DNA of 64,000 nucleotides from Limnohabitans radicicola (GCF_014837235.1 NZ_JACYFT010000002.1:248001-312000), one strand, 5' to 3'. Counted from the stretch's first letter, positions 1-10,872 are shown. Numbers and translations: made by a program. The notes: generated by a model from the sequence alone, not told the origin.

Positions 1-541
1 AGCGCGCATGCACATCCTGGGCAAGATGCAAGAAGCGATGAGCGAAGCCAACACCGAGGTGTCTGATTTCGCGCCCAAGCTCTTCACCATGAAGATCAAC
101 CCCGAGAAGATCCGTGACGTGATCGGCAAAGGCGGCGCCACCATCCGCGCCTTGACCGAAGAGACCGGCTGCCAGATCAACATCGAAGAAGACGGCACGA
201 TCACCATCGCCGCCACCGATGGCGAGAAGGCTGAGATCGCCAAGAAGCGCATCGAACAGATCACGGCCGAAGTCGAAATCGGCAAGGTCTACGAAGGTCC
301 CGTGACCAAGATCTTGGACTTCGGTGCCCTGATCAACCTGCTGCCCGGCAAGGACGGTCTGCTGCACATCAGCCAGATCGCCCACGAGCGCGTCGAGAAA
401 GTGACCGACTACCTGAGCGAAGGCCAGATCGTCAAGGTCAAGGTTCTGGAAACAGACGAAAAAGGCCGCGTGAAGTTGTCGATGAAGGCCTTGCTGGACC
501 GTCCAGCACAAGGTGCTCAGCAGCAGCAACAGCAGCAGTGA
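1..541 (+). CDS. pnp: Polynucleotide phosphorylase, C-terminal part (cut by window edge)
   Basis: This is the 3' end of polynucleotide phosphorylase, the 3'-5' phosphorolytic exoribonuclease of the RNA degradosome. About 179 residues are visible and the catalytic RNase PH domains lie upstream of the window. The visible part has the KH domain with the GxxG loop ([12 protein letters not shown], about bases 122-157). An S1 RNA-binding domain follows ([19 protein letters not shown], about bases 278-490), and these two domains are the diagnostic end of PNPase. The protein ends in an unusual run of glutamines encoded by CAG/CAA triplets. No start codon is expected here because the frame is open to the left edge. 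Confidence 0.95.
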   Translation, partial: ARMHILGKMQEAMSEANTEVSDFAPKLFTMKINPEKIRDVIGKGGATIRALTEETGCQINIEEDGTITIAATDGEKAEIAKKRIEQITAEVEIGKVYEGPVTKILDFGALINLLPGKDGLLHISQIAHERVEKVTDYLSEGQIVKVKVLETDEKGRVKLSMKALLDRPAQGAQQQQQQQ

Positions 542-557
542 TTTTTCATCCTGCGTT

Positions 558-579
558 GGTGCCGACCCAGGTTGGCACC
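558..579 (+). terminator. Hairpin after pnp, possible weak terminator
   Basis: A 10-bp near-perfect inverted repeat (ggtgccgacc / ggttggcacc, one G-T type mismatch) lies 17 bases after the pnp stop. The run that follows is ctcgcgggattttcatttt, so the U-tract is displaced and weak. It may act as a partial terminator or as an mRNA-end stabiliser rather than a strong stop. Confidence 0.4.
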
Positions 580-608
580 CTCGCGGGATTTTCATTTTCA
601 GGCAGGCC

Positions 609-1628
609 ATGAAAGTTGTTGAGATTCAAAGCTACGGCGCTCCCGACATGCTGGTTCCAGGCACGCGCCCGGACCCGGTGGCGGGCGTTGGTGAGTTGCT
701 GATCCGCGTGCTGGCCAGTGGCGTCAACCGACCGGATGTTTTGCAGCGCATGGGCAACTACCCCGTGCCACCGGGGGCCTCGGACATTCCGGGACTCGAA
801 GTGGCGGGTGTGGTGGTGTCTGGAGATGCGCAGGCCATGCAGGCTGCAGGGTTGGCGGTGGGTGACCGTGTGTGCGCTTTGGTGGCCGGTGGTGGCTATG
901 CCGAGCTGTGCGTTGCACCTGTGGCCCAATGTTTGCCCGTGCCCAAGGGGCTGAGCGACATTGAAGCGGCTTCTTTGCCCGAGACATTTTTCACGGTCTG
1001 GTCCAATGTGTTCGACCGTGGTCACCTGCAGGCGGGGGAGACCTTGCTGATTCAGGGCGGCTCCAGTGGCATTGGTGTGACGGCCATCCAGATGGCCAAG
1101 GCTGCCGGTGCCCGCGTGATCGTGACCGCGGGGTCGGATGACAAGTGCCAGGCTTGTCTGGCGCTGGGTGCCGACCATGCGATCAATTACAAAACGCAGG
1201 ACTTCGTGGCAGAGGCCAAGCGCCTGACCGACGGGCAGGGCGTGAACGTGATTCTGGACATGGTCGCCGGCAGCTACGTCGCCCGCGAGGTCGAGGCTTT
1301 GGCTGAGGACGGCCGTCTGGTCATCATCGCGGTGCAAGGGGGCCTTCAAAGCGAGTTCAATGCAGGCCTGGTGCTGCGTCGCCGTTTGCAGATCACGGGC
1401 TCGACCTTGCGTCCACGCCCGGTGGCGTTCAAAGGGGCCATTGCCCAGGCGCTCAGGCGGCATGTCTGGCCCTGGATGGAGTCGGGTCGGATCAAGCCGG
1501 TCATTCACAGTGTGTTCCCAGCGCAGGCACCCGCTCAAAGTCACCCCAGTGGGGCGGCTGCGGCGCATGCCTTGATGGAATCGAACCAGCATGTGGGCAA
1601 AATTGTGTTGACCTGGGAGGCAGCATGA
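609..1628 (+). CDS. NAD(P)H quinone oxidoreductase, zinc-less MDR family (PIG3/QOR type)
   Basis: A 339-residue medium-chain dehydrogenase/reductase of the quinone oxidoreductase branch. It has an N-terminal GroES-like domain and a Rossmann domain with the NADPH-binding loop [19 protein letters not shown] starting near residue 149. The zinc-ligand cysteines and histidines of true alcohol dehydrogenases are absent, consistent with NADPH-dependent reduction of quinones. The ATG at 609 follows a purine-rich ggcaggcc stretch and begins [10 protein letters not shown], the usual start of this family. The frame is open further upstream to 513, but that extension covers the pnp end and hairpin and is not credible. 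The stop overlaps the tpiA start (ATGA), so the two genes are translationally coupled. Confidence 0.88.
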   Translation: MKVVEIQSYGAPDMLVPGTRPDPVAGVGELLIRVLASGVNRPDVLQRMGNYPVPPGASDIPGLEVAGVVVSGDAQAMQAAGLAVGDRVCALVAGGGYAELCVAPVAQCLPVPKGLSDIEAASLPETFFTVWSNVFDRGHLQAGETLLIQGGSSGIGVTAIQMAKAAGARVIVTAGSDDKCQACLALGADHAINYKTQDFVAEAKRLTDGQGVNVILDMVAGSYVAREVEALAEDGRLVIIAVQGGLQSEFNAGLVLRRRLQITGSTLRPRPVAFKGAIAQALRRHVWPWMESGRIKPVIHSVFPAQAPAQSHPSGAAAAHALMESNQHVGKIVLTWEAA

Positions 1629-2371
1629 GCACCAAGCTCATTGTGGGCAACTGGAAGCTGAATGGCGGCTTGTCTGCCAATCAGGCCTTGCTTGATGGTT
1701 TGCGCGATGGTTTGGGGGCTGTGCGCTGCCGTGCTGCGGTGTGCGTGCCGCACCCTTATCTGGCGCAGGTTCAGCTCTTGCTGGCGGGCTCGCCCATTGT
1801 CTTGGGGGCCCAGGATGTGTCTGCCCACACGGCAGGCGCCTACACCGGCGAGGTGTCGGCCAGCATGCTGCGTGATTTTGGGGTGCGTTACTGCATCGTT
1901 GGACACTCGGAGCGCCGCCAGTACCACGGTGAGAGCGACGAGCTGGTGGCGCTGAAGGCCAAGCAGGCGCTGGCCCATGGCATCACCCCCATCGTGTGTG
2001 TGGGGGAGTCCCTGGCGCAGCGTGAAGCAGGGCAGACCGAGGCCGTGGTCAAGCGTCAGCTGGCGGCTGTGATCCATGAAAATGGCCACTGCATCAGCGA
2101 GATCGTGGTGGCTTATGAACCCATCTGGGCAGTCGGGACCGGTATAACAGCTTCTCCTGAGCAGGCCCAGCAGGTGCATGCGGTCTTGCGCGCCCAAATC
2201 AAGGCCGCGACGGCGCATGCCGAGCGGGTTGCCATTTTGTACGGCGGCAGCATGAACGCTGCCAATGCCTCTGACTTGTTGGCTCAGCCCGATGTGGATG
2301 GCGGCCTGATCGGTGGCGCTGCCCTCAAGGCGGCTGACTTTTTGACCATTTTGCGGGCCGCTTCGCGCTGA
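1625..2371 (+). CDS. tpiA: Triosephosphate isomerase
   Basis: A 248-residue glycolytic and gluconeogenic enzyme that interconverts dihydroxyacetone phosphate and glyceraldehyde 3-phosphate. All catalytic residues are visible: N9 and K11 in [10 protein letters not shown]94 in IVGHSERRQ, and E165 in the signature [11 protein letters not shown]. The phosphate-binding GGS loop (LYGGSMN) and the GGLIGGAAL motif are near the C-terminus. Length is normal for the family. The start overlaps the quinone oxidoreductase stop by 4 nt, and secG follows after 31 nt. The tpiA-secG-tRNA-Leu-nuo order is typical of Burkholderiales and other proteobacteria. Confidence 0.97.
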   Translation: MSTKLIVGNWKLNGGLSANQALLDGLRDGLGAVRCRAAVCVPHPYLAQVQLLLAGSPIVLGAQDVSAHTAGAYTGEVSASMLRDFGVRYCIVGHSERRQYHGESDELVALKAKQALAHGITPIVCVGESLAQREAGQTEAVVKRQLAAVIHENGHCISEIVVAYEPIWAVGTGITASPEQAQQVHAVLRAQIKAATAHAERVAILYGGSMNAANASDLLAQPDVDGGLIGGAALKAADFLTILRAASR

Positions 2372-2402
2372 GCCTGTTTGTTTTTGATTTTCGGAGATCG
2401 TA

Positions 2403-2765
2403 ATGAGCGTTGCATTGACTTTGATTCTGGTGGTTCAGATGCTGTCGGCACTGGCCATGATTGGTTTGATCCTGGTTCAGCACGGCAAGGGGGCTGACAT
2501 GGGTGCTGCCTTTGGGAGTGGGACATCCGGTAGTCTGTTTGGGGCCACGGGCGGGGCCAACTTCCTGTCGCGCACCACGGCGGTGCTTGCCGCCGTCTTT
2601 TTCGTCTGCACCTTGCTGTTGGCCTATCTGGGCAACAGCCGTCCCCAGTCTTCGGGCAGCGTGCTCGAAGGCGCGGCAGTGACCGCACCCGCACCTGTGG
2701 TGGACAGCAGCCCGGCAGCCCAAATTCCTGGCAATGCAGCGCCTGCCTCTGCGCCTGCCAAGTAA
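2403..2765 (+). CDS. secG: Preprotein translocase subunit SecG
   Basis: A 120-residue inner-membrane subunit of the SecYEG channel that assists SecA-driven protein export. There are two transmembrane helices (about residues 4-24 and 53-75). They are joined by the conserved cytoplasmic loop LVQHGKGADMGAAFGSGTSG, the SecG signature. The C-terminal tail is Ala/Pro-rich (SAPAPVVDSSPAAQ and similar) and probably disordered, which is common in betaproteobacterial SecG. The start is supported by a ggagatcgta stretch just upstream. Confidence 0.95.
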   Translation: MSVALTLILVVQMLSALAMIGLILVQHGKGADMGAAFGSGTSGSLFGATGGANFLSRTTAVLAAVFFVCTLLLAYLGNSRPQSSGSVLEGAAVTAPAPVVDSSPAAQIPGNAAPASAPAK

Positions 2766-2836
2766 GCTACCTATCAGCTTTGTCGTCCTGAGCAAATTTC
2801 CGGTTTTGCGCAAGGAATTTGAGAGGTTTTAAGGGT

Positions 2837-2842
2837 AGAATC
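2837..2842 (+). promoter_or_regulatory. Candidate -10 box for the tRNA-Leu transcript
   Basis: A TAGAAT hexamer in the context gggTAGAATccg lies 69 bases before the tRNA. No good -35 hexamer is present at 16-18 bp spacing (aggaat is the best), so the assignment rests on the -10 alone. Confidence 0.3.
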
Positions 2843-2911
2843 CGGGATTGTCCGGAGAGCAATAACACCTACAAAACGGTGTTCCTCATGCAAACCGAGG
2901 CAGAACATACC

Positions 2912-2996
2912 GCCGTCGTGGTGAAATTGGTAGACACGCTATCTTGAGGGGGTAGTGGCGAAAGCTGTGCGAGTTCGAGTCTCGCCGACGGCACCA
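2912..2996 (+). tRNA. tRNA-Leu (anticodon GAG)
   Basis: An 85-nt class II tRNA. The acceptor stem gccgtcg (2912-2918) pairs perfectly with cgacggc (2986-2992), followed by discriminator A and an encoded CCA (2994-2996). The anticodon stem ctatc/ggtag encloses loop TTGAGGG with anticodon GAG at 2946-2948. A long variable arm (about 2956-2968) and the T arm gcgag-ttcgagt-ctcgc are also present. It reads CUC/CUU leucine codons and closely resembles the E. coli tRNA-Leu(GAG). It sits between secG and nuoA, a conserved location in proteobacteria. Confidence 0.96.
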
Positions 2997-3003
2997 GACA
3001 AAC

Positions 3004-3035
3004 AGATGGGTTCTGATTTGCTTCAGAACCCATCT
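3004..3035 (+). other. 12-bp perfect hairpin between tRNA-Leu and nuoA
   Basis: agatgggttctg (3004-3015) and cagaacccatct (3024-3035) form an uninterrupted 12-bp stem with an 8-nt loop. It starts 7 nt after the tRNA CCA and ends 23 nt before the nuoA ATG. There is no U-tract, so it is not a canonical intrinsic terminator. It could mark tRNA 3' processing, protect the 5' end of the nuo mRNA, or attenuate read-through. Confidence 0.6.
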
Positions 3036-3058
3036 TCAGGTGATCCGTCAGTCTCAAG

Positions 3059-3418
3059 ATGAACCTCGGCCAATACCTCCCCATCCTCTTGTTCATACTG
3101 GTCGGCCTTGCTGTCGGCGTGATTCCCCAGGTGTTGGGCTACATTCTTGGCCCCAACCGTCCTGATGCGGAAAAGAATTCCCCCTACGAATGCGGCTTTG
3201 AAGCCTTCGAAGACGCTCGCATGAAGTTTGATGTTCGCTACTACCTCGTGGCGATCCTGTTCATTCTGTTCGACCTTGAAATCGCCTTCCTGTTTCCCTG
3301 GGCCGTGGCGCTCAAGGAGGTGGGTGTGGCCGGTTTTGTGGCCGTCGTGATTTTTCTGGCCATTCTGGTCGTGGGCTTTGTCTACGAGTGGAAAAAAGGC
3401 GCACTGGACTGGGAATGA
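3059..3418 (+). CDS. nuoA: NADH-quinone oxidoreductase subunit A
   Basis: A 119-residue membrane subunit of complex I with three predicted helices. The conserved loop [20 protein letters not shown] lies between helices 1 and 2, and the acidic helix [20 protein letters not shown] follows. NuoA lies at the junction of the peripheral and membrane arms near the quinone site. It is the first gene of the nuo operon, and no strong Shine-Dalgarno sequence precedes its ATG. nuoB follows after 42 nt. Confidence 0.97.
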   Translation: MNLGQYLPILLFILVGLAVGVIPQVLGYILGPNRPDAEKNSPYECGFEAFEDARMKFDVRYYLVAILFILFDLEIAFLFPWAVALKEVGVAGFVAVVIFLAILVVGFVYEWKKGALDWE

Positions 3419-3460
3419 TCCCGTTCACTGACAACCCATTCAGCCTCTGAGGACTACGAG

Positions 3461-3940
3461 ATGATTGAAGGCGTGATGAAGGAAGGCTTTATCACCACGA
3501 GTTACGACTCGGTGGTGAACTGGGCCAAGACCGGATCGCTGTGGCCCATGACCTTTGGTCTGGCGTGCTGCGCGGTGGAAATGATGCATTCGGCCACTGC
3601 GCGCTACGACCTGGCCCGTTTCGGTGCCGAGGTGTTCCGAGCCAGTCCGCGTCAGGCCGATCTGATGATCGTGGCCGGCACGCTGTGCAACAAGATGGCA
3701 CCCGCCCTGCGCAAGGTGTACGACCAGATGTCCGAGCCCCGTTGGGTCATTTCCATGGGCTCTTGCGCCAACGGTGGTGGTTACTACCACTACAGTTATT
3801 CGGTGGTGCGTGGCTGCGATCGCGTGGTGCCGGTGGATGTCTACGTGCCAGGCTGCCCGCCCACGGCCGAAGCCCTGATCTACGGCATCATCCAGCTGCA
3901 GCAAAAAATCCGCCGCACGCAAACCATTGCGCGCGTCTGA
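3461..3940 (+). CDS. nuoB: NADH-quinone oxidoreductase subunit B
   Basis: A 159-residue peripheral-arm subunit of complex I that carries the terminal [4Fe-4S] cluster N2, the electron donor to quinone. The four ligands are visible: the tandem C36-C37 in [10 protein letters not shown]102 in [10 protein letters not shown] and C132 in [11 protein letters not shown]. Length is normal. The start follows ctctgaggactacgag, which contains a GAGGA-type ribosome site. Confidence 0.97.
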   Translation: MIEGVMKEGFITTSYDSVVNWAKTGSLWPMTFGLACCAVEMMHSATARYDLARFGAEVFRASPRQADLMIVAGTLCNKMAPALRKVYDQMSEPRWVISMGSCANGGGYYHYSYSVVRGCDRVVPVDVYVPGCPPTAEALIYGIIQLQQKIRRTQTIARV

Positions 3941-3950
3941 GGGAGCACGA

Positions 3951-4556
3951 ATGACCGACTTTGCCATCCGCCCCGAAGATCTGCAGGCCCAGTTGGCCGC
4001 TGTGCTCGGTGACCGTGCCCAGACTTCACTCGCCCTGGGCGAGCTGACGGTGCACGTGAATGCCGCGAATTACCGCGATGTGATGCAGACCCTGCAAACT
4101 GCAGCGGGCTGCCAATTTGAACAACTGATCGACCTGTGCGGCGTGGACTACTCCACTTACCGCGATGTCGGCACCGATGGCCCACGTTTTGGCGTCACGG
4201 TGCATCTGCTGTCGGTGAGTCTGAACCAGCGCGTGCGCGTCAAAGTGCTGTGCCCTGACGACGATCTGCCCTTGGTGGCCTCGGTCAATGACTTGTGGAA
4301 TTCTGCCAACTGGTACGAGCGCGAAGCGTTTGACCTCTTTGGCATCGTGTTCGAGGGGCATGCTGACCTGCGCCGCATCCTGACCGATTACGGCTTCATC
4401 GGCCACCCCTTCCGCAAGGACTTCCCGTTGTCGGGTCACGTCGAGATGCGTTACGACGCCGAGCGTCAGCGCGTGGTGTACGAGCCAGTGAGCATCGAGC
4501 CGCGCGAGATCACGCCGCGCATCATCCGCGAAGAAAACTACGGAGGCCTGCACTGA
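3951..4556 (+). CDS. nuoC: NADH-quinone oxidoreductase subunit C
   Basis: A 201-residue peripheral-arm subunit (30 kDa subunit family) that packs against NuoD. The family signature [20 protein letters not shown] begins at residue 121, followed by [18 protein letters not shown]. NuoC and NuoD are separate genes here, unlike the fused nuoCD of E. coli. The ATG at 3951, preceded by gagggagcacga, is chosen because it has a GAGGGAG site. An upstream in-frame codon at 3927 would run into nuoB. Confidence 0.96.
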   Translation: MTDFAIRPEDLQAQLAAVLGDRAQTSLALGELTVHVNAANYRDVMQTLQTAAGCQFEQLIDLCGVDYSTYRDVGTDGPRFGVTVHLLSVSLNQRVRVKVLCPDDDLPLVASVNDLWNSANWYEREAFDLFGIVFEGHADLRRILTDYGFIGHPFRKDFPLSGHVEMRYDAERQRVVYEPVSIEPREITPRIIREENYGGLH

Positions 4557-4557
4557 T

Positions 4558-5811
4558 ATGGCCGAAATCAAGAATTACACCCTGAACTTCGGACCCCAGC
4601 ACCCGGCCGCCCACGGCGTGCTGCGTCTGGTGCTGGAACTCGACGGCGAGGTGGTGCAGCGCGCCGATCCGCACATCGGTCTGTTGCACCGCGCGACCGA
4701 AAAACTGGCCGAGAGCAAGACCTACATCCAGTCCTTGCCTTACATGGATCGTCTGGACTATGTGTCCATGATGTGCAACGAGCACGCCTACTGCCTGGCC
4801 ATCGAGAAGATGCTGGGCCTGGAAGTGCCGATGCGCGCCCAATACATCCGTGTGATGTTCTCAGAAATCACCCGCTTGCTGAACCACCTGATGTGGCTCG
4901 GCTCGCATGGCAACGATTGCGGCAGCTCGACCATCCTGATCTACACCTTCCGCGAGCGTGAAGACCTGTTTGACATGTACGAGGCCGTCTCCGGTGCGCG
5001 CATGCACGCAGCGTATTTCCGTCCCGGTGGCGTGTACCGTGACCTGCCCGACAGCATGCCGCAGTACAAGGCGAGCAAGGTCAAGAACGCCAAGACCATC
5101 GCTGAAATGAACAAGAACCGTCAGGGTTCCCTGCTCGATTTCATCGACGATTTCACGCAGCGTTTCCCCAAGTGCGTGGACGAGTATGAAACCCTGCTGA
5201 CCGACAACCGCATCTGGAAGCAGCGTACTGTTGGCATTGGCGTGGTGCCACCCGAGCGCGCTCTGAACCTGGGCATGACCGGGCCCATGTTGCGTGGCTC
5301 TGGCATCGCTTGGGACCTGCGCAAGAAGCAGCCTTACGACGCCTACGACAAGGTCGAGTTTGACGTGCCTGTGGGCAAGACCGGTGACAGCTACGACCGT
5401 TACCTGGTGCGTGTGCAGGAGATGCGCGAGTCCAACCGCATCATTCAGCAGTGCGTGGCCTGGTTGCGTGCCAACCCCGGTCCGGTCATCACTGACAACC
5501 ACAAGGTCGCTCCGCCTGCACGTGAAGGCATGAAGTCCAACATGGAAGACTTGATCCACCACTTCAAGCTCTTCACGGAAGGTTTCCGCGTGCCTGAAGG
5601 CGAGGCCTACGCAGCCGTCGAGCACCCGAAAGGCGAGTTCGGCATTTACATGGTGAGCGATGGCGCCAACAAGCCCTACCGTCTCAAGATCCGTGCCCCG
5701 GGCTTTGCCCATTTGGCCACCCTCGATGAAATGGCCAAAGGCCACATGCTGGCCGATGCGGTCGCCATCATCGGGACCATGGACATTGTGTTTGGAGAGA
5801 TTGACCGATGA
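4558..5811 (+). CDS. nuoD: NADH-quinone oxidoreductase subunit D
   Basis: A 417-residue peripheral-arm subunit (49 kDa family, related to the large subunit of NiFe hydrogenases) that forms the quinone-binding cavity with NuoB. The N-terminus contains the family-typical [20 protein letters not shown], and [18 protein letters not shown] lies mid-protein. The protein ends in [12 protein letters not shown], the usual C-terminus of the family. It begins 1 nt after the nuoC stop, and its own stop overlaps the nuoE ATG (ATGA). Confidence 0.97.
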   Translation: MAEIKNYTLNFGPQHPAAHGVLRLVLELDGEVVQRADPHIGLLHRATEKLAESKTYIQSLPYMDRLDYVSMMCNEHAYCLAIEKMLGLEVPMRAQYIRVMFSEITRLLNHLMWLGSHGNDCGSSTILIYTFREREDLFDMYEAVSGARMHAAYFRPGGVYRDLPDSMPQYKASKVKNAKTIAEMNKNRQGSLLDFIDDFTQRFPKCVDEYETLLTDNRIWKQRTVGIGVVPPERALNLGMTGPMLRGSGIAWDLRKKQPYDAYDKVEFDVPVGKTGDSYDRYLVRVQEMRESNRIIQQCVAWLRANPGPVITDNHKVAPPAREGMKSNMEDLIHHFKLFTEGFRVPEGEAYAAVEHPKGEFGIYMVSDGANKPYRLKIRAPGFAHLATLDEMAKGHMLADAVAIIGTMDIVFGEIDR

Positions 5812-6296
5812 TCTCGGAGTCCACAAAAACACGCTTTGCGCGTGAAGTCGCCAAGTTCCCTGCGGACCAGAAGCAGTCGGCCGTGATGGCCTGCCTGTCG
5901 ATCGTGCAGCAAGAACTTGGCTGGGTCAGCCCCGAGAGCGAGCAGGGCGTGGCCGACTATCTGGGCATGCCCGTGATGGCTGTTCATGAAGTCACGACCT
6001 TCTACAACATGTACAACCAAAAGCCGGTGGGCAAGTTCAAGCTGAACGTTTGCACCAACCTGCCTTGCCAGTTGCGCGGTGGCCAAAAAGCGCTGGAGCA
6101 CCTGGAGCACAAGCTGGGTGTGCATGCGGGCGAAACCACGGCCGATGGCCTGTTCACCCTGCAGCCCAGCGAATGCCAGGGCGCCTGCGCGGACGCGCCG
6201 GTCATGCTGGTCAACGACCGCCACATGTGCAGCTTCATGAGCAACGACAAGCTCGATCAGCTGATCGATGGCTTGAAGAAAGCGGGGGCGGTCTGA
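5808..6296 (+). CDS. nuoE: NADH-quinone oxidoreductase subunit E
   Basis: A 162-residue thioredoxin-like subunit of the NADH-oxidising module that carries [2Fe-2S] cluster N1a. The ligands are C82 and C87 ([12 protein letters not shown]) and C123 and C127 ([11 protein letters not shown]). The pattern has four ligands in two pairs, as in the 24 kDa subunit family. The start overlaps the nuoD stop, and the stop overlaps the nuoF ATG by one base (TGATG). Confidence 0.96.
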   Translation: MISESTKTRFAREVAKFPADQKQSAVMACLSIVQQELGWVSPESEQGVADYLGMPVMAVHEVTTFYNMYNQKPVGKFKLNVCTNLPCQLRGGQKALEHLEHKLGVHAGETTADGLFTLQPSECQGACADAPVMLVNDRHMCSFMSNDKLDQLIDGLKKAGAV

Positions 6297-7651
6297 TGAG
6301 CGTCGAGCAAATTCTCAGTCAGTTCCAGGCCTCAGGCGTGGAAACCTGTTTCCACGACCGCCACATCAATCCGCAAATTTACGCGGGTCTGAATGGTCAG
6401 AACTGGAGCATCAAGGACTACGAAGCACGCGGGGGCTACGCTGCCCTGCGCAAGATCCTGGGCAAGGACGGCGGCGAAGGCCTCACCCAGGACCAGGTGA
6501 TTGCCACCGTCAAGGACTCCGGTTTGCGCGGCCGTGGTGGCGCGGGTTTTCCCACGGGCCTGAAGTGGAGCTTCATGCCCCGCCAGTTCCCAGGCCAGAA
6601 GTATCTGGTTTGCAACTCGGACGAGGGTGAGCCGGGCACCTGCAAAGACCGCGACATCATGATGTTCAACCCGCACACGGTGATCGAGGGCATGATCATC
6701 GCTGCTTATGCCATGGGCATCAGCGTGGGTTACAACTACATTCACGGTGAAATTTTCCAGGTGTACGAGCGCTTTGAGGCTGCCCTCGAAGAAGCCCGTG
6801 CCGCGGGCTACCTGGGCAACAACATCCTGGGCTCCACGTTCAACTTCCAGTTGCACGCATCACATGGTTTTGGCGCTTACATCTGCGGCGAAGAAACCGC
6901 CTTGCTCGAATCGCTGGAAGGCAAAAAAGGCCAGCCGCGCTTCAAGCCACCATTCCCGGCCAGCTTTGGTCTGTACGGCAAGCCCACCACCATCAACAAC
7001 ACCGAAACCTTTGCAGCCGTGCCCTGGATCATCCGCAACGGTGGTCAGGCCTACCTCGAAGCGGGCAAGCCCAACAACGGCGGCACCAAGATCTTCTCGG
7101 TCAGTGGTGATGTCGAGCGTCCTGGCAACTACGAAGTGCCCATGGGCACCCCGTTTGCCAAGCTGCTCGAACTCGCCGGTGGTGTGCGCGGCGGTCGCAA
7201 ACTCAAGGCCGTGATCCCCGGTGGCTCATCTTCGCCGGTCATTCCGGGTGACTTGATGATGACGCTCACCATGGACTACGACAGCATCGCCAAAGAAGGC
7301 GGCTCCATGTTGGGTTCGGGTGCCGTGATCGTCATGGACGACACCCGCTGCATGGTCAAGGCCTTGGCCCGCCTGTCCTATTTCTATTCGCACGAATCCT
7401 GTGGCCAATGCACCCCTTGCCGTGAAGGCACTGGCTGGTTGTGGCGCATGGTGGACCGCATTGAAAACGGGCAGGGCCGCGCCAGCGATCTGGAGATGCT
7501 TGACAGTGTGGCCGGCAACATCATGGGCCGCACGATTTGCGCCTTGGGTGATGCTGCGGCCATGCCGGTGCGCGGCATGCTCAAGCACTTCCGTCACGAA
7601 TTTGTACACCACATCGAGCACAAGACCTGCGTGGTCGGTGCCGGTGTTTGA
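6296..7651 (+). CDS. nuoF: NADH-quinone oxidoreductase subunit F
   Basis: A 451-residue subunit (51 kDa family) that binds NADH, FMN and [4Fe-4S] cluster N3. The glycine-rich nucleotide site [13 protein letters not shown] starts at residue 79. The N3 ligands are C369, C372 and C375 ([15 protein letters not shown]) and C415 ([12 protein letters not shown]). The ATG at 6296 is coupled to the nuoE stop. The frame is open further back inside nuoE, but that extension has no family similarity. Confidence 0.97.
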   Translation: MSVEQILSQFQASGVETCFHDRHINPQIYAGLNGQNWSIKDYEARGGYAALRKILGKDGGEGLTQDQVIATVKDSGLRGRGGAGFPTGLKWSFMPRQFPGQKYLVCNSDEGEPGTCKDRDIMMFNPHTVIEGMIIAAYAMGISVGYNYIHGEIFQVYERFEAALEEARAAGYLGNNILGSTFNFQLHASHGFGAYICGEETALLESLEGKKGQPRFKPPFPASFGLYGKPTTINNTETFAAVPWIIRNGGQAYLEAGKPNNGGTKIFSVSGDVERPGNYEVPMGTPFAKLLELAGGVRGGRKLKAVIPGGSSSPVIPGDLMMTLTMDYDSIAKEGGSMLGSGAVIVMDDTRCMVKALARLSYFYSHESCGQCTPCREGTGWLWRMVDRIENGQGRASDLEMLDSVAGNIMGRTICALGDAAAMPVRGMLKHFRHEFVHHIEHKTCVVGAGV

Positions 7652-7665
7652 GGTTAAGGCCGACC

Positions 7666-9780
7666 ATGGTTGAAATCGAACTCGACGGCAAAAAAGTGGA
7701 AGTGGCTGAAGGCAGCATGGTGATGCATGCTGCTGAAAAAGCCGGTACCTACATTCCACATTTCTGCTACCACAAGAAGCTCTCCATCGCTGCCAACTGC
7801 CGCATGTGCCTGGTGGATGTGGAGAAAGCCCCCAAACCCATGCCTGCCTGTGCGACCCCGGTCACGCAAGGCATGATCGTGCGTACCCAGAGCGACAAGG
7901 CCGTCACGGCCCAGAAGTCGGTCATGGAGTTCCTGCTGATCAATCACCCGCTGGATTGCCCCATCTGCGACCAGGGCGGTGAGTGCCAGTTGCAAGACCT
8001 GGCCGTGGGTTACGGTGGCACGAAGTCGCGCTACGAAGAAGAAAAGCGCGTCGTCTTCCACAAGGAAGTCGGTCCGCTGATCTCCATGGAAGAGATGAGC
8101 CGCTGCATCCACTGCACACGCTGCGTGCGCTTTGGTCAGGAAGTGGCCGGTGAGATGGAGCTGGGCATGTCCCACCGTGGCGAGCATTCCGAGATCGAGA
8201 CTTTCCTCGGCCAATCCGTGGATTCCGAGCTGTCGGGCAACATGATCGACATCTGTCCCGTGGGCGCTTTGACCAGCAAGCCTTTCCGCTACCACGCCCG
8301 CACATGGGAGCTGTCGCGCCGCAAGTCGGTGGCGGCGCACGATTCCTCGGGTGCCAACCTGGTCGTGCAGGTCAAGAACAACCAGGTTCAGCGTGTGGTG
8401 CCTCTCGAAAACGAAGAGGTCAATGAATGCTGGATCGCTGACCGTGACCGTTTCTCCTACGAAGCCCTCAATGGCGCCGAGCGCCTGACGCAGCCCATGC
8501 TCAAGCAAGGAGGCGAGTGGAAAGAAGTCGACTGGCAGACCGCACTCGAATACGTGGCCAACGGCCTCAAGAACATCCAGCGTGACCACGGCGCCGCCAG
8601 CATTGGCGCCCTGGTCAGCCCGCACAGCACCGTCGAAGAGGCATACCTGGCAGGCAGTCTGCTGCGTGGCCTGGGTTCAGACAATGTGGACGCCCGTCTG
8701 CGCCGCGCCGAATTTGTGGCAGGCGAGGGCGTGCAGTGGCTTGGCACCAGCATCGCTTCGCTGACTGCACTGCAACGCGTACTGGTCGTGGGCTCCAACC
8801 TGCGCAAGGACCATCCGCTGTTTGCGCAACGCATTCGCCAGGCCGCTCGCCATGGCGCTCAAGTCAATGCGATCGCATCGAGCGCGCAACTTTCCGCCGC
8901 CGGTGCTTGGGCATTGCCTGTGGCCAACAGCGTCGTGACCGATGCTTCGGGCTGGGCCCAGGCCCTGGCCGATGTGGCGGTCGCGATTGCAGCAGACAAG
9001 GGCGTTGCCGCTCCTGCCGCTGGCAACGCCACCGTACAAGCGCAAGCCATCGCCAAGTCCCTGCTGGGTGGCGAGCGCAAGGCCGTGTTGCTGGGCAACG
9101 GTGCTGCGCACCACGCCAATGCGTCGAGCCTGCTGGTGCTGGCCAACTGGATTGGCGAGCAAACCGGCGCGACCGTCGGCTACCTGACCGAAGCCGCAAA
9201 CACTGTGGGTGTGCAGTGGGCCAAAGCCCAGCCACAAACCGGTGGCAAGAACGCCGCCCAGATGCTGGACGGCAGCCTCAAGGCCGCCATCTTGCTGAAC
9301 ACCGAGCCCGAGTTCGACACTGCTGCCGGCGCTGCTGCCGTCGCTGCATTGGACAAAGCAGAGATGGTGGTGACGCTCAGCCCGTTCAAGGCCAACATGG
9401 ATTTCAGCGATGTGCTGCTGCCGATTGCGCCCTGGACCGAAACCTCGGGCAGCTTCGTCAACGCCGAAGGCCGTCTGCAAAGCTTCCATGCCGTGGTCAA
9501 ACCTTTGGCTGAAACCCGGCCAGCCTGGAAAGTGCTGCGCGTGCTGGCCAACCTGCTGGACATCCCGGGCTTTGCTTTCGAGACTTCGCAGGACGTGCTG
9601 GCCCGTGCCACGGCTCAGCCTTTGAATCTGTCCAACGCCATCCGCGCTGAAGTGCGTTTGGGTGGTGCCGTGAGTGCGCCCGCTGTGGCCGCCATTTACC
9701 AGCTTGACAGCATCGTGCGCCGCGCACCATCGCTGCAATTGACGGCCGATGCACGCCGTGCACAGGAGGTCAAAGCATGA
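7666..9780 (+). CDS. nuoG: NADH-quinone oxidoreductase subunit G
   Basis: A 704-residue peripheral-arm subunit (75 kDa family). The N-terminal ferredoxin-like domain has cysteines for [2Fe-2S] N1b ([18 protein letters not shown]). The [18 protein letters not shown] segment follows (His/Cys-ligated cluster), then [13 protein letters not shown] and [11 protein letters not shown] for another [4Fe-4S] cluster. The rest is the molybdopterin-oxidoreductase-like domain, which lacks a cofactor in complex I. The ATG at 7666 matches the family start [10 protein letters not shown]; a TTG 18 nt earlier overlaps nuoF and is less likely. The stop overlaps nuoH (ATGA). Confidence 0.97.
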   Translation: MVEIELDGKKVEVAEGSMVMHAAEKAGTYIPHFCYHKKLSIAANCRMCLVDVEKAPKPMPACATPVTQGMIVRTQSDKAVTAQKSVMEFLLINHPLDCPICDQGGECQLQDLAVGYGGTKSRYEEEKRVVFHKEVGPLISMEEMSRCIHCTRCVRFGQEVAGEMELGMSHRGEHSEIETFLGQSVDSELSGNMIDICPVGALTSKPFRYHARTWELSRRKSVAAHDSSGANLVVQVKNNQVQRVVPLENEEVNECWIADRDRFSYEALNGAERLTQPMLKQGGEWKEVDWQTALEYVANGLKNIQRDHGAASIGALVSPHSTVEEAYLAGSLLRGLGSDNVDARLRRAEFVAGEGVQWLGTSIASLTALQRVLVVGSNLRKDHPLFAQRIRQAARHGAQVNAIASSAQLSAAGAWALPVANSVVTDASGWAQALADVAVAIAADKGVAAPAAGNATVQAQAIAKSLLGGERKAVLLGNGAAHHANASSLLVLANWIGEQTGATVGYLTEAANTVGVQWAKAQPQTGGKNAAQMLDGSLKAAILLNTEPEFDTAAGAAAVAALDKAEMVVTLSPFKANMDFSDVLLPIAPWTETSGSFVNAEGRLQSFHAVVKPLAETRPAWKVLRVLANLLDIPGFAFETSQDVLARATAQPLNLSNAIRAEVRLGGAVSAPAVAAIYQLDSIVRRAPSLQLTADARRAQEVKA

Positions 9781-10859
9781 TCGATGCGCTGTACAACGGC
9801 GGCCTGAATCTTCTGGCCGATGCCTGGTGGACCACGATGGCGTGGCCTGTGCTCTGGATCCTGATCAAGATCGTGGCCGTGCTGGCCCCCTTGATGGGTG
9901 CTGTGGCGTACCTGACGCTCTGGGAGCGCAAGCTGCTGGGCTTCATGCAAGTGCGCATGGGCCCCAACCGCGTGGGCCCCTTTGGCTTGCTGCAACCGAT
10001 CGCCGATGCGTTGAAGTTGCTGACCAAAGAGCTGATCAACCCCTCCGCGGCCAGCATGGGCCTGTTCCGTTTGGGCCCCATCATGGCCATCATGCCGGCC
10101 CTGGCCGCCTGGGTGGCGATTCCCTTCGGACCCGAAGTGGCGCTGACCAACATCAACGCGGGCCTGATGCTGGTGATGGCCATCACCTCCATCGAGGTGT
10201 ATGGCGTGATCATCGCGGGTTGGGCCTCCAACTCCAAATACGCTTTCCTGGGCGCGCTGCGTGCCTCGGCACAGATGGTGAGTTACGAAATTGCCATGGG
10301 TTTCTGTTTCCTGGTGGTCCTGATGGTCACCGGCAGCATGAACCTGACCGACATCGTGCTCGCACAAGACAAGGGTGACATGGCCAGCATGGGCTTGAAC
10401 TTCCTGTCCTGGAACTGGCTGCCCTTGCTGCCGATCTTCGTGGTCTACCTGATCTCGGGTGTGGCCGAAACCAACCGTCACCCGTTTGACGTGGTCGAAG
10501 GCGAAGCCGAAATTGTGGCCGGCCACATGGTCGAGTACTCGGGCATGGGCTTTGCCATCTTCTTCCTGGCCGAATACGCCAGCATGTGGCTGGTGTCCAT
10601 TCTGGCTGTGATCATGTTCCTGGGTGGGTGGCTGTCGCCGATCGACAGCGCCCTGTTCAACATGGTCCCCGGCTGGATCTGGCTGGGCCTGAAGACTTTC
10701 CTGGTGGTGTCCATGTTCATCTGGATCCGCGCCACCTTCCCGCGCTTCCGTTATGACCAGATCATGCGTCTGGGCTGGAAGATTTTCATTCCGGTCACCC
10801 TGGTGTGGCTGCTGGTGGTGGGCGCATGGCTGTTCTCACCCTGGAACATCTGGAAATAA
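9777..10859 (+). CDS. nuoH: NADH-quinone oxidoreductase subunit H
   Basis: A 360-residue integral membrane subunit with about eight helices that links the quinone cavity to the proton-pumping arm. The signature loop [20 protein letters not shown] and the acidic cytoplasmic loop segment [20 protein letters not shown] are both intact. Length is close to other betaproteobacterial NuoH proteins. The start overlaps the nuoG stop, and nuoI follows after 13 nt. Confidence 0.97.
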   Translation: MIDALYNGGLNLLADAWWTTMAWPVLWILIKIVAVLAPLMGAVAYLTLWERKLLGFMQVRMGPNRVGPFGLLQPIADALKLLTKELINPSAASMGLFRLGPIMAIMPALAAWVAIPFGPEVALTNINAGLMLVMAITSIEVYGVIIAGWASNSKYAFLGALRASAQMVSYEIAMGFCFLVVLMVTGSMNLTDIVLAQDKGDMASMGLNFLSWNWLPLLPIFVVYLISGVAETNRHPFDVVEGEAEIVAGHMVEYSGMGFAIFFLAEYASMWLVSILAVIMFLGGWLSPIDSALFNMVPGWIWLGLKTFLVVSMFIWIRATFPRFRYDQIMRLGWKIFIPVTLVWLLVVGAWLFSPWNIWK

Positions 10860-10872
10860 GCGGTTCAAGATC

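Noticed and set aside
517..541. CAG/CAA triplets at the end of pnp as a CRISPR-like or tandem repeat array
   Set aside because: They are in frame, short, and encode the glutamine tail of PNPase.
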